Shown here piece by piece: positions 7,224 through 14,092 of a stretch of 17,869 bases of DNA. The DNA comes from JAXDLW01 sp046262515. Lineage in GTDB: Bacteria > Chloroflexota > Dormibacteria > DASZGP01. The notes below the pieces were generated by a model. The model saw only the letters and a list, made by a program, of their open reading frames with translations, had not been told where the DNA came from and did no database searches. The position numbers and the translations under genes were made by a program. Location: positions 1 to 17,869 of the forward strand of contig JBHEMP010000034.1 of assembly GCA_046262515.1 (NCBI GenBank), given 5' to 3'. Position 1 is the first letter of the stretch. Each line of letters starts with the position of its first letter.

Positions 7224-9107
7224 TCAGGGGGCGGTGGTAAAGCTCCAGTCGCGGCTGAAGGCGGCGCCCCCCGCGGTTCCCGCAACGTGGACCGTGTAAC
7301 CGGCGCCGGGCGTCAGCTGTGCTTTGGGCAGGATGGTGAGGACGTTCTCTTCCTCTGGCGTGGCCGGCAGGACGTAACTGTCCACGAGCTTGCCGGCGTG
7401 GTCGCGCACCTCCGCGGTGGGGGTGGTGACCGCGATGAACCGGTTGAAGTTCAGCGTGATGGGATAACCGGTGGGGTACTTGCCGCCCGGGGGGACGGGG
7501 TCGGGGAGCTCGTTGCCGAAGAAGCTGGTGGGCACGTCCGCCTGGCCGTCCGCGGGGAAGGGGACCGACTGGTGCGGATCGCCCGGCTGGTTCTTATACG
7601 ACATGTCCAGGACATCGATGGGCAGGTTCCCCCCGACCGCCTCCCCGAAGCCAATGGCGTCAAGTTCGGGGATCATCAGGGGGAAGCGGTGGGCAACACT
7701 GTCCACCCAGTCTCGAATTGCCGGTACGGGTTCCCCACGGTGGGTGATGTCCTCGGCCATGGACGCCACGGGGTAACCGAAGGTGGTGGAACGGTCACGC
7801 ATTGTGATGCCGGTGAAGCCGGGCGTTCCCGGAACCTCACGGTGAATGCCAAGGCCGACGATCTTGGGCTGCGAAAGGTTGAACAGCCACCAGTAGGCAT
7901 GGGCCGTGGCGCCGCTGGCGATTCGGTTATCGATCCGGGCCGGCGCGAGGTGGGCCTTGGCGCGCGCCTGGTTGAGGGCGTCCAGCGCCTGTTGCTGCTC
8001 TTGCTGCCGGAGGGTGTCGAGGCCGGTCGGAAAGGGCGCGCGGGGGTTCAATGGCTCGCGGGGCGAAGCACCGATGGCCACGCGGTCCGCGGCCGCGGAA
8101 TCCTTTTTCAGGTACCGCAGAAAACCCTCCAGGAGCCCGGTGACCGCGGGGTCACCCGGTGCGTCGAGGGCGGCGGCCCGCAGCAGCGTTTCCGCCTCTG
8201 CCACGTCGTGGTGAAGTGTGAAACGACACATGGCCAGAGTGGATTCGATGCCGGCGTCATGAGGCTTGATGTCATTGGCCGTGCTGTATGACTCCTCCGC
8301 CAGCGGCACGTCCATCCGCAGCAGTGCCTCGGCTCCCAGGGTGACCCGCAGGGTGGCGTCCCGCGGTGCCAGCGACACGGCGTCCCGCACCAGCGCGACA
8401 GCCTGGTCGGGGTTGCTGTTGACGAAGTAATACTCGGCCAGCTCGCGCGTACGTTCGGCCCAGTTCGGCTGCAGTGACTGGGATGCCTTGAGATGAGACA
8501 GCTGTCCCGGCAGGTCACTGTTGACCAGCGACAGGTTGGCTCGCTCCCGTTCAACCTCGGCCTTCTCGTAGGCGGTCTGCGCGAGCCCGGAGGCGATCTC
8601 GACCTCGGCTTGACTGGCGGCCGCCTGGCCGCTGTCAGCCAGCGCCTCGCTGTAAAAGGTGTGCGCCGCGACCGAGTGCGGTCCCAGCCGCACCGCTTCC
8701 GCTCCCAGCGCGGCGGCGGCTTTCAGCTGCGCGGTGCTCCGCGCCGCCCAATCATGGACGCGGGTGTCGATGGCGGCGGCGTAGGGTGACCGGGCATCCA
8801 GGCTCCTGGCGATGGCCACCTGCGCGGCCGCCTCGCTGAAACGGTGTAGGTAATTCAGGAAAAGCCCGAAGGCGGCATGGCCGTCCGCGTACCACGGGTA
8901 TCGCCGAGCCGCCTCACGGTACGCCGCCTCGGCATCGGTGTAGCGGTTGCTGTAGAAGAGTCCCTGGGCCCGGGTTGTCGCATTGGCCGCCTCCTGGAGG
9001 TTGCGTCCCGCCGGGTGAGCGGCCACCGCGGCCCCGTCGGGCGCGCTGCAGGCGGCGAGCAGGACCAGGACAAGGAAGAGGAACGGGTTGCGACGGAACT
9101 TCGGCAT
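7224..9107 (-). CDS. TPR-repeat lipoprotein with CAP (SCP/PR1) domain and C-terminal Ig-like domain
   Basis: 627 residues. The N-terminus is a lipoprotein signal: basic start, hydrophobic run, lipobox LLAAC with Cys20, so it is probably lipid-anchored outside the membrane. Residues about 40-345 are tetratricopeptide-like helical pairs (for example RYTDAEAAYREAARRYPWYA and DQAVALVRDAVSLAPRDA). Residues about 372-505 fit a CAP domain: ALDALNQARAKAHLAPA, an early His403, AEDITHRGEP with Glu452, VAHRFPLM with His473, and IGFGEAVGG. Residues about 545-627 look like a Big_5/Ig-type strand domain ending in WSFTTAP. Function is unknown; bacterial CAP proteins are usually exported. It is followed after 35 bases by the polyprenyl synthase gene in the same direction. 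The ATG has an AAGGTG-like Shine-Dalgarno site within a possible hairpin. Confidence 0.8.
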   Translation of the reverse strand: MPKFRRNPFLFLVLVLLAACSAPDGAAVAAHPAGRNLQEAANATTRAQGLFYSNRYTDAEAAYREAARRYPWYADGHAAFGLFLNYLHRFSEAAAQVAIARSLDARSPYAAAIDTRVHDWAARSTAQLKAAAALGAEAVRLGPHSVAAHTFYSEALADSGQAAASQAEVEIASGLAQTAYEKAEVERERANLSLVNSDLPGQLSHLKASQSLQPNWAERTRELAEYYFVNSNPDQAVALVRDAVSLAPRDATLRVTLGAEALLRMDVPLAEESYSTANDIKPHDAGIESTLAMCRFTLHHDVAEAETLLRAAALDAPGDPAVTGLLEGFLRYLKKDSAAADRVAIGASPREPLNPRAPFPTGLDTLRQQEQQQALDALNQARAKAHLAPARIDNRIASGATAHAYWWLFNLSQPKIVGLGIHREVPGTPGFTGITMRDRSTTFGYPVASMAEDITHRGEPVPAIRDWVDSVAHRFPLMIPELDAIGFGEAVGGNLPIDVLDMSYKNQPGDPHQSVPFPADGQADVPTSFFGNELPDPVPPGGKYPTGYPITLNFNRFIAVTTPTAEVRDHAGKLVDSYVLPATPEEENVLTILPKAQLTPGAGYTVHVAGTAGGAAFSRDWSFTTAP

Positions 9108-9112
9108 GCTTT

Positions 9113-9136
9113 GCTGGCACCTTAGCAGTGACCAGC
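9113..9136 (-). promoter_or_regulatory. Hairpin covering the Shine-Dalgarno site of the CAP lipoprotein gene
   Basis: Arms GCTGG+CAC and GTG+CCAGC pair with one bulged A around a seven-base loop, five bases upstream of the ATG at 9107 on the minus strand. The AAGGTG that would serve as ribosome binding site is split between loop and stem, so the hairpin could limit translation. Seen by eye only; no folding energy was computed. Confidence 0.35.
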
Positions 9137-9151
9137 CAATGCCCCGACGCG

Positions 9152-9412
9152 CTAGTTCAGCGTGGGGCGACGAGCCGGGAGGCCGCGCGCGTCGGCGCTT
9201 TCCTCGGGGTCAAGGAATTCCTCCTGCAGCTCCCAGATACGTTCGATCAACGCGGTCACGTTGGGTTGAGCCGGGGCCCTCACGCCTTCGCCGGCCAGGT
9301 CGGCCCGCAGTTCGGGCGTCAGTCGGTTGGAATCCTCGAGGTTCAGCCTCTCCAGGCGATCGAGGATGCTGTCAAGCCTCTGCAGTCTCTCCCGCCGCCC
9401 TCTATCGTCCAC
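9152..9412 (-). CDS. Small charged protein of unknown function
   Basis: 86 residues from a GTG start with a G-rich stretch (GGGGGT) about three to eight bases upstream. I do not recognise a family. The N-terminal half is rich in Arg, Leu, Asp and Glu with heptad-like spacing (RLQRLDSILDRLERL), so a short coiled coil is likely. A second helix, ALIERIWELQEEFL, follows a Pro/Ala linker. There is no signal peptide or membrane segment. It is first in the minus-strand run towards the CAP lipoprotein, 44 bases away, and sits 52 bases downstream of the best promoter in the area, which favours it being real. Confidence 0.6.
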   Translation of the reverse strand: MDDRGRRERLQRLDSILDRLERLNLEDSNRLTPELRADLAGEGVRAPAQPNVTALIERIWELQEEFLDPEESADARGLPARRPTLN

Positions 9413-9457
9413 ATGACCCCCGCTTGCCCGCCGGGATGCGCCCCGACAGTTCTCGCA

Positions 9458-9492
9458 GGCGCCATTATATGGTGCCCGGCCTCCGATGGGAA
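9458..9492 (-). promoter_or_regulatory. Sigma70-like promoter overlapped by an inverted repeat
   Basis: Read on the minus strand, TTCCCA (9492-9487) and a perfect TATAAT (9469-9464) are separated by 17 bases, placing a transcript start near 9457, about 45 bases before the GTG at 9412. The -10 box lies inside an imperfect palindrome, GGCGCCAT-TAT-ATGGTGCC (9458-9476, eight-base arms, one mismatch), the usual position of a repressor operator. It probably drives the four-gene unit ending at 4706. The divergent histidine kinase start is at 9550. Confidence 0.55.
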
Positions 9493-9549
9493 GTTACGCT
9501 GTGATAGGGTTGGGGTAACAGGAAAAGCATCAGATAAAGTGATAGTGAC

Positions 9550-11280
9550 GTGCTAATACGAGGTGACCCCATCGAGGCTCCGGTGGGGGACGGGCTCGTG
9601 CGTGACGCCGGCGGCTTCCGTCTCGATTCCCTGCGGCTGGTGGCGGCAGACGAGTCCGCCGCGGTGGTCTTCGGCGTGACCGCGTGCCTAATCCTTCTGT
9701 CGGTCGCCTTTCTGGTTAACGTCGCGTACGGCGTGATCATCCTTTACGCGTTCCCCATCGCCATGACATCGTGGCTATTCGGTCGCTGGATGGGGGCCGG
9801 CGTCGCGGCCTTCGCTGTCCTCGGCACGGTTTTGGTGGCGGTGGTTGGTCAGCGCGCCGTGGAAGCCCTGCCGGTTTCACTGCCGGCGCTGGTGCTGGTC
9901 ACCGTGGTATCCATCGCGGCCTCGGAATGGGCGCGGCGATCGGAGAGCCTGGTGGACCTGTTGAACCAGCGTGAGCGCCGTCACCGGCAGATGCTCGAGA
10001 CCATGACCAAGGTGGGCCAGGAGCTGGTGACGTCGAAGCGCTGGGAGGCCATCGCTGAGCACAGCCTGGCGAGCCTGTCCCGCGACCTCGAACTGGACAC
10101 CGCCTGGATGTTCCGCCGGGCAGCCATGGATGGGGACGAGACGCTGACGCTCCTGGCCTCCTGCGGGCAGCCACCGGCCCGTGAGGTCGCGCTTTTGGGG
10201 GAGGGCACCATGGGTCGCGTGGTGCGAGGCGGCGAGTTGGTGCGCGCGGACTCGCGCGCCGCGCTCAAGGCGCTCTACCCTGACCTCAGACCCTCCAGCG
10301 TCGAGGATGGCATGGAGGCCAGGCTTGCGCTACCGGTTTTCGTCAAGGGGGAGGCTTCGGGAGTTGTCCTGCTCGGGGCACGGAGGCTACGGACCTGGAC
10401 GGACGAGGAGGTCGGGATAGCATCGGCGATCGTCAACCAGCTCGGGCTGGCCATGGAGAACGCCAGCGCGTACCGCTCCACGATCGAGGCGCTTGTACGC
10501 ATGGAAGAGATCAGCCAGATGAAGTCAGACTTCCTCAAGACGGTCTCGCACGAGTTGCGCACGCCTCTGACCGTGCTCAGCGGCTACGTCGAGATGATGA
10601 AGGATGGCTCCCTGGGAGAGGTGCCGGCGTCGTGGACCAAGCCCATGAGCCAGTTGGAACGCAAGGTTGACGAGCTGAATCGCCTGGTCCACATGATGCT
10701 CGAAGCTTCTCGAGCGGAGGGGCCGACGCTCAGGGTCAACCTCGAGGAGTTTGACGTTCGAGGAGCGGTGAACCACGTCGTGGAGTCCATGCAGGCGGAC
10801 GCCGAGCGCGCTGACCACGTCATCCGCAGCCGGCTGCCCGAAGCGGAACTGCGGGCGACCGCGGACCGGGACAAGCTCTTGGTGGTGCTTCGCAACCTTG
10901 TCGAGAACGCCGTCAAGTATTCGCCCGGCGCGCGCGAGGTTGACGTCGACCTTGTGGCGGAGCCGAGCGGTGTCGTGATTCGCGTCGCGGATCGCGGCAT
11001 GGGGATCCCGGACGCGGAGAAGGCCCACGTGTTTGAACAGTTCCATCGTATCGACAGCCCGGCGACTGCCTCGATCGGGGGGAGCGGCCTCGGGCTTTTC
11101 ATCGTGCGTCAGCTGGTGGAGGTGCAGGGCGGTCAGATCGAGGTCGACGACCGCGAAGGAGGCGGCACCGTCTTTTCAGTGCGACTCCCGGTCAACCCGA
11201 CGGTGGCGATTGCAACTGCGACCGACGCACCTGAGGGTGCGCCTTCCCGCCGTCGCCACGACCTCACCCTGGTGCGCTGA
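9550..11280 (+). CDS. Membrane sensor histidine kinase with GAF domain
   Basis: 576 residues from a GTG; further in-frame GTG codons (about 9583 and 9598) are alternatives, since no strong Shine-Dalgarno site precedes the first. Four hydrophobic segments at about 38-60, 62-78, 83-100 and 107-125 form an N-terminal membrane sensor, followed by a coiled coil (about 130-160), a GAF domain (about 160-310), a HisKA dimerisation domain with phosphoacceptor His334 in VSHELRTPL, and a HATPase domain with N box RNLVENAVKYSPG (Asn453), DRGMGIP (Asp481) and GGSGLGLFIV. It autophosphorylates and passes phosphate to a response regulator. No receiver domain is attached and none is adjacent; the nearest is at 12437-12817 on the other strand. 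The signal is unknown. Confidence 0.93.
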   Translation: MLIRGDPIEAPVGDGLVRDAGGFRLDSLRLVAADESAAVVFGVTACLILLSVAFLVNVAYGVIILYAFPIAMTSWLFGRWMGAGVAAFAVLGTVLVAVVGQRAVEALPVSLPALVLVTVVSIAASEWARRSESLVDLLNQRERRHRQMLETMTKVGQELVTSKRWEAIAEHSLASLSRDLELDTAWMFRRAAMDGDETLTLLASCGQPPAREVALLGEGTMGRVVRGGELVRADSRAALKALYPDLRPSSVEDGMEARLALPVFVKGEASGVVLLGARRLRTWTDEEVGIASAIVNQLGLAMENASAYRSTIEALVRMEEISQMKSDFLKTVSHELRTPLTVLSGYVEMMKDGSLGEVPASWTKPMSQLERKVDELNRLVHMMLEASRAEGPTLRVNLEEFDVRGAVNHVVESMQADAERADHVIRSRLPEAELRATADRDKLLVVLRNLVENAVKYSPGAREVDVDLVAEPSGVVIRVADRGMGIPDAEKAHVFEQFHRIDSPATASIGGSGLGLFIVRQLVEVQGGQIEVDDREGGGTVFSVRLPVNPTVAIATATDAPEGAPSRRRHDLTLVR

Positions 11281-11304
11281 GCACTGACACAGAGCTGTTG
11301 CGCC

Positions 11305-11404
11305 GCGGGTATTGGAAGCAACGCCCGCTTGAGGTGAAATGGTCCTGCAGGAATCATCCCTCCCTAACCCAGAAGAGACCCGGTCCGCGAGGACCGGGTT
11401 TTTT
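11305..11404 (+). ncRNA. Candidate structured RNA or 3' UTR: three hairpins ending in a terminator
   Basis: Hairpin one (11305-11328) pairs GCGGGT with GCCCGC and, inside an A.C mismatch, TTG with CAA around a GAAG loop. Hairpin two (11331-11362) pairs GAGG with CCTC and ATGG/TCC with GGA/TCAT around TGCA. Hairpin three is the terminator at 11378. The segment begins 24 bases after the histidine kinase stop. It could be a 3' UTR, a processed small RNA, or a leader belonging to the downstream side. It matches no riboswitch I know. Confidence 0.35.
11378..11404 (+). terminator. Intrinsic terminator downstream of the histidine kinase gene
   Basis: Perfect nine-base stem ACCCGGTCC / GGACCGGGT with a GCGA (GNRA) loop, followed by six T residues (11399-11404). 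This is the only clear rho-independent terminator in the window. It separates the kinase transcript from the mogA-type gene starting at 11467. Confidence 0.88.
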
Positions 11405-11454
11405 CTTATGCGCGCTGGGGGGCGTGCTCCTGACGCGTTTGCCCCGCGGCGGCG

Positions 11455-11467
11455 TACGATCCGCGCG
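11455..11467 (+). promoter_or_regulatory. Leaderless -10 element for the mogA-family gene
   Basis: TACGAT at 11455-11460 matches the TAnnnT core of a -10 box and is exactly six bases from the GTG at 11467, so transcription would begin at or next to the start codon. No Shine-Dalgarno sequence is present. The -35 is weak (CTGACG at 11430-11435, 19-base spacer). Confidence 0.5.
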
Positions 11468-11943
11468 TGAGGAGAGCGGCTGTCATCACCGTCAGCGACC
11501 GCGTCGCCGCCGGCACCGCGGAGGATGCCGGCGGACCCGCCCTTACGAAAGTGCTGGCCCGTAACGGGTTCGAGCCCCTCTCGGTGGTGGTCGTCGCCGA
11601 CGACCCGGCGGCTGTCTCGGCGGCAATCGTGGAAGCGACTGGGCGCGCCGGGCTCGTCCTGACCACCGGAGGCACGGGGATCTCCCCTCGGGATCGCACC
11701 CCGGAAGCCACGGTCGCGGTGGCAGAGCTCCTCGTGCCCGGGCTCTCCGAGGAGATGAGACGAGCAGGACGGGCCAGCACCCCCATGGCGGTGCTTTCGC
11801 GTGGCGTGGTCGCAGTGGTTGGAGGAGCCCTCGTGGTCAACCTGCCAGGCTCGCCGCGGGGGGCCGTGGAGAGCCTGGAGGCCCTGCTGCCGGTTATCCC
11901 GCACGCGCTCGACCAGTTGGCGGGTGGGGACCACCCAGCCTGA
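11467..11943 (+). CDS. mogA: MogA/MoaB-family molybdenum cofactor protein (molybdopterin adenylyltransferase)
   Basis: 158 residues, starting at a GTG. The family adenylates molybdopterin before molybdenum insertion in the cytosol. Characteristic segments are AAVITVSDRVAAGTAEDAGGPAL at the N-terminus, the ligand loop LTTGGTGISPRDRTPEAT (residues about 64-81), and LPGSPRGAVESL near the C-terminus. MogA and MoaB are hard to separate by sequence; the short length fits the compact MogA/MoaB form found in many Gram-positive-type bacteria. It stands alone on the plus strand, convergent with moaC, with only 11 bases between the two stop codons. Confidence 0.88.
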   Translation: MRRAAVITVSDRVAAGTAEDAGGPALTKVLARNGFEPLSVVVVADDPAAVSAAIVEATGRAGLVLTTGGTGISPRDRTPEATVAVAELLVPGLSEEMRRAGRASTPMAVLSRGVVAVVGGALVVNLPGSPRGAVESLEALLPVIPHALDQLAGGDHPA

Positions 11944-11949
11944 CTGGGT
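11933..11949. terminator. Hairpin between convergent mogA and moaC ends
   Basis: Perfect six-base arms ACCCAG / CTGGGT around CCTGA; the mogA stop codon lies at the loop edge. There is no T tract on either strand, so it would be at best a weak bidirectional terminator or transcript-end stabiliser. Confidence 0.3.
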
Positions 11950-11954
11950 CCCGG

Positions 11955-12440
11955 CTAAGGGCGGTCGCGCCTGCCGGACTTGCCCCCCGACTTAGCCAGG
12001 ACCTGCACCTCGTCGAGGCGTGCCCAGGGGTCGACCGCCTTGACCATGTCGATTACCGTGAGGCCAGCCACGGCGCACGCCGTGAGGGCCTCCATTTCGA
12101 CGCCGGTGCGGTCCACGCAGCGAACGGCCGACTCGAGCCGGACACCGGTGGCTGCCTCGTCGAAGGTCACCAGCACCTCCACGTTGGTGACCTGCAGGGG
12201 ATGGCAGAAGGGCACCAGGTCCGCGGTCCGTTTGGCCGCCATGATGCCGGCCAACCTGACGACGGCTACAAGGTCGCCCTTGGGCAGGTTCCCGTCCCGG
12301 GCGGCGGTGAAGGCCGCGGGGGACATGCGAACAACGGCGGTCGCGTTCGCCTGCCGCGGGCTGGGGGCCTTTTCAGTGACATCGACCATGCGGGAATGTC
12401 CCGAGGGGTCGATGTGGGAAAGCCGGTCCTCCGCCGTCAA
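11955..12440 (-). CDS. moaC: Cyclic pyranopterin monophosphate synthase MoaC
   Basis: 161 residues, the normal family size, if read from the TTG at 12440, which overlaps the response regulator stop (TTGA). The open frame extends further upstream, but that part is only the shadow of the regulator gene and carries no MoaC homology. MoaC, with MoaA, makes cyclic pyranopterin monophosphate, the first committed step of molybdenum cofactor synthesis. Signatures are LSHIDPSGHSRMVDVTEK, AGIMAAKRTADLVPFCHPL with the conserved His, and GVEMEALTACAVAGLTVIDMVKAVD. The TTG has no Shine-Dalgarno site and is probably translated by coupling. The C-terminus ends in a basic tail (KSGGKSGRRDRP). Confidence 0.93.
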   Translation of the reverse strand: MTAEDRLSHIDPSGHSRMVDVTEKAPSPRQANATAVVRMSPAAFTAARDGNLPKGDLVAVVRLAGIMAAKRTADLVPFCHPLQVTNVEVLVTFDEAATGVRLESAVRCVDRTGVEMEALTACAVAGLTVIDMVKAVDPWARLDEVQVLAKSGGKSGRRDRP

Positions 12441-12817
12441 CCCGTTGACGCCGCGCCGTCCTTGATCAGGGTGCGCACCACCCGACGCAGGCCCTCGAGG
12501 CTGTACGGCTTGGTGATGAAGCGATCCGCCCCCGCGGCGGTCAACTCCTCCTCCTGCAGTTCCGCGGCCGTGAAGACGACGACCGGGATCTTTTTCAGGG
12601 TGCCGCTGGCGCGGATGTGCCTGCATACCTCGACCCCGCTGACCTCCGGCATCATCAGGTCGAGCAGAACGATATCGGGCACGTACTCCGCCAGCATCTC
12701 GATGGCGTGCCTGCCGTCCTCGGCCTGGACCACGTTGAAGCCCTCAAGCTCGAAGAACATCGAGACGACACGCCGTAACTGGGGATCGTCGTCGACCAGC
12801 ATCACGGTTTGCGGCAC
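12437..12817 (-). CDS. Single-domain response regulator (CheY-like receiver)
   Basis: 126 residues, receiver domain only, without an output domain. Acidic pocket Asp9-Asp10-Asp11, phosphoacceptor Asp53 in IVLLDLMMP, conserved Thr83 and Lys103 in ITKPYS are all present, so phosphorylation should be possible. It starts at a GTG 35 bases after dinB and overlaps moaC at its stop. The kinase at 9550-11280 is the only candidate partner in the window. Such stand-alone receivers act by protein-protein contact; the target is unknown. Confidence 0.92.
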   Translation of the reverse strand: MPQTVMLVDDDPQLRRVVSMFFELEGFNVVQAEDGRHAIEMLAEYVPDIVLLDLMMPEVSGVEVCRHIRASGTLKKIPVVVFTAAELQEEELTAAGADRFITKPYSLEGLRRVVRTLIKDGAASTG

Positions 12818-12829
12818 AGTCGTACTCTA
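12817..12829 (-). promoter_or_regulatory. Leaderless -10 element for the response regulator
   Basis: On the minus strand TAGAGT (12829-12824) stands exactly six bases before the GTG at 12817, the same geometry as at 11455. No convincing -35 box or Shine-Dalgarno sequence is seen. Read-through from dinB is the alternative. Confidence 0.4.
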
Positions 12830-12852
12830 GCCGGGATCGCTGGCTCCCGGCT
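12829..12852 (-). terminator. Strong hairpin between dinB and the response regulator gene
   Basis: Perfect eight-base arms AGCCGGGA / TCCCGGCT with an eight-base loop, beginning one base after the dinB stop. No T tract follows on the minus strand, so it may be a T-less terminator or a transcript 3' end stabiliser. Its distal arm ends at the proposed -10 box of the regulator. Confidence 0.4.
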
Positions 12853-14073
12853 CTAGCTTTCCCGCACGGTGTCGATGTCATCACGGCGAAAGTCCAGTTG
12901 TGGGCCGTTGATTGCGGGCCCACGGCGAACGGCGGTGTTGCCAAAGCGGCTGCGAAGCTGGTCCATCGCGGCGTCGAGGGCACGGTCTCGGGAATCGCCG
13001 CCATCCAGGAGTTCCGCCTGCGCCGCCTCGACCAGGTTCGCGGCACCGATGCCAATGAGCCGGACGGGGCGCCCGTCGCGCACCACGTTCGCCAGGAGGC
13101 GGTCCGCCGTCTCCAGGAAGGCTCGATCGGTATCGGTGGCCACGGGCATCGTGGCCTGCAGGCTATGGGTCTCGAAGTTGGCCGTATAACGCACCTTCAG
13201 GCGCACCGTGCGGGCGGAGAGACCGCGGCGGCGAAGGCTGCGGGTCACGTCCTGCGCCAGCGCCCTGAGCTCCTGGCGGAGGTGGTTGGCCTCGCCGACG
13301 TCACTTTCGAAGGTGACCTCACGGGAGATGCTCCTGGGCATGCCGGGGACCGTCACGGCGCGTGGGTCCTGCCCGCGCGCCAGCGCCTGCAGCGCTTCCG
13401 CCGAACTGCCAAGACGCAACCGGAGGGTTTCCAGGGGCAGGGCGGCGAGTTCGCCGACTGTCTGCAGACCGAGCCCGTCGAGGCGCTTCTGGGCTGATGG
13501 GCCGAGGCCCGGCAGCACACGCAGCGCCAGCGGCGAGAGGAACGCAGCCTCGGCCCCAGGTGGAACCACGACCGTTCCGTCTGGTTTGCGCAGGTCGCTG
13601 CCGACCTTGGCGACAACCTTGCAGGACCCGATGCCCACTGACGCGGTGAGTCCCCCGGTCGCGGCCTTGATTTCGGCCTTGATGCGGGCGGCGGTGGTCT
13701 CCGCGTCGGCGCGCGCATCCCGATCACCGCTGAGGTCGAGGTAAGCCTCGTCCAGCGCCAGCGGCTCGATCACCGGCGTGTGCCGCGCGAGGACCTCGAA
13801 GACCCTCGACGAGGCGGCTCGGTAGGCGTCGAAGTCGGCCGCGATGAAGATGGCCTCGCGGCACAGTCGCCTCGCGGTCACCGATGGCATGGCCGATCGG
13901 ATCCCGAAGCGTCGCGCCTCGTATGAGGCGGCGGCGACCACGCCCCGCTGGCCGTCATGACCGACGACCACCGGCCGGCCGCGCAGCTCCGGGCGGCGGA
14001 GTTGCTCGACGGAGGCGTAGAAGGCGTCCATGTCGACGTGCGCGATACAGCGCGTGAAAGACGTCGGGGTCAC
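12853..14073 (-). CDS. dinB: DNA polymerase IV (Y-family translesion polymerase)
   Basis: 406 residues from a GTG. DinB copies across damaged template with low fidelity. Catalytic residues are Asp14 in HVDMDAFYASVE and Asp108-Glu109 in ALDEAYLD, with the YEARRFGIRSAMP finger segment, the GIGSCKVVAKVGSDLRKPDG palm motif, helix-hairpin-helix LPGLGPSAQKRL, and a little-finger domain beginning ISREVTFE. Near the C-terminus QLDF (PQLDFRRDD) may serve as a beta-clamp binding motif. Transcribed 19 bases behind an XRE-type regulator, suggesting that regulator may control it. No obvious LexA box was recognised upstream. Confidence 0.96.
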   Translation of the reverse strand: MTPTSFTRCIAHVDMDAFYASVEQLRRPELRGRPVVVGHDGQRGVVAAASYEARRFGIRSAMPSVTARRLCREAIFIAADFDAYRAASSRVFEVLARHTPVIEPLALDEAYLDLSGDRDARADAETTAARIKAEIKAATGGLTASVGIGSCKVVAKVGSDLRKPDGTVVVPPGAEAAFLSPLALRVLPGLGPSAQKRLDGLGLQTVGELAALPLETLRLRLGSSAEALQALARGQDPRAVTVPGMPRSISREVTFESDVGEANHLRQELRALAQDVTRSLRRRGLSARTVRLKVRYTANFETHSLQATMPVATDTDRAFLETADRLLANVVRDGRPVRLIGIGAANLVEAAQAELLDGGDSRDRALDAAMDQLRSRFGNTAVRRGPAINGPQLDFRRDDIDTVRES

Positions 14074-14092
14074 GGCTGGACCCGGGCCCCGG

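Noticed and set aside
6403..8291. Plus-strand frames opposite the polyprenyl synthase and CAP lipoprotein (298 and 334 codons)
   Set aside because: The minus-strand proteins have recognisable domains, while these frames show only shadow composition.
9509..9540. TTGGGG-N19-TAAAGT as a promoter for the histidine kinase
   Set aside because: The spacer is long and the -35 poor. It is mentioned as a possible near-leaderless start but is too weak for a feature.
11305..11377. Possible SRP RNA, tRNA or molybdenum cofactor riboswitch
   Set aside because: The conserved SRP internal loop, cloverleaf arms and the Moco aptamer pattern are not present; kept only as an unidentified structured segment.
12441..12626. 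N-terminal extension of moaC
   Set aside because: It lies within the response regulator in another frame and has no MoaC similarity; MoaC homology begins just after the TTG at 12440.
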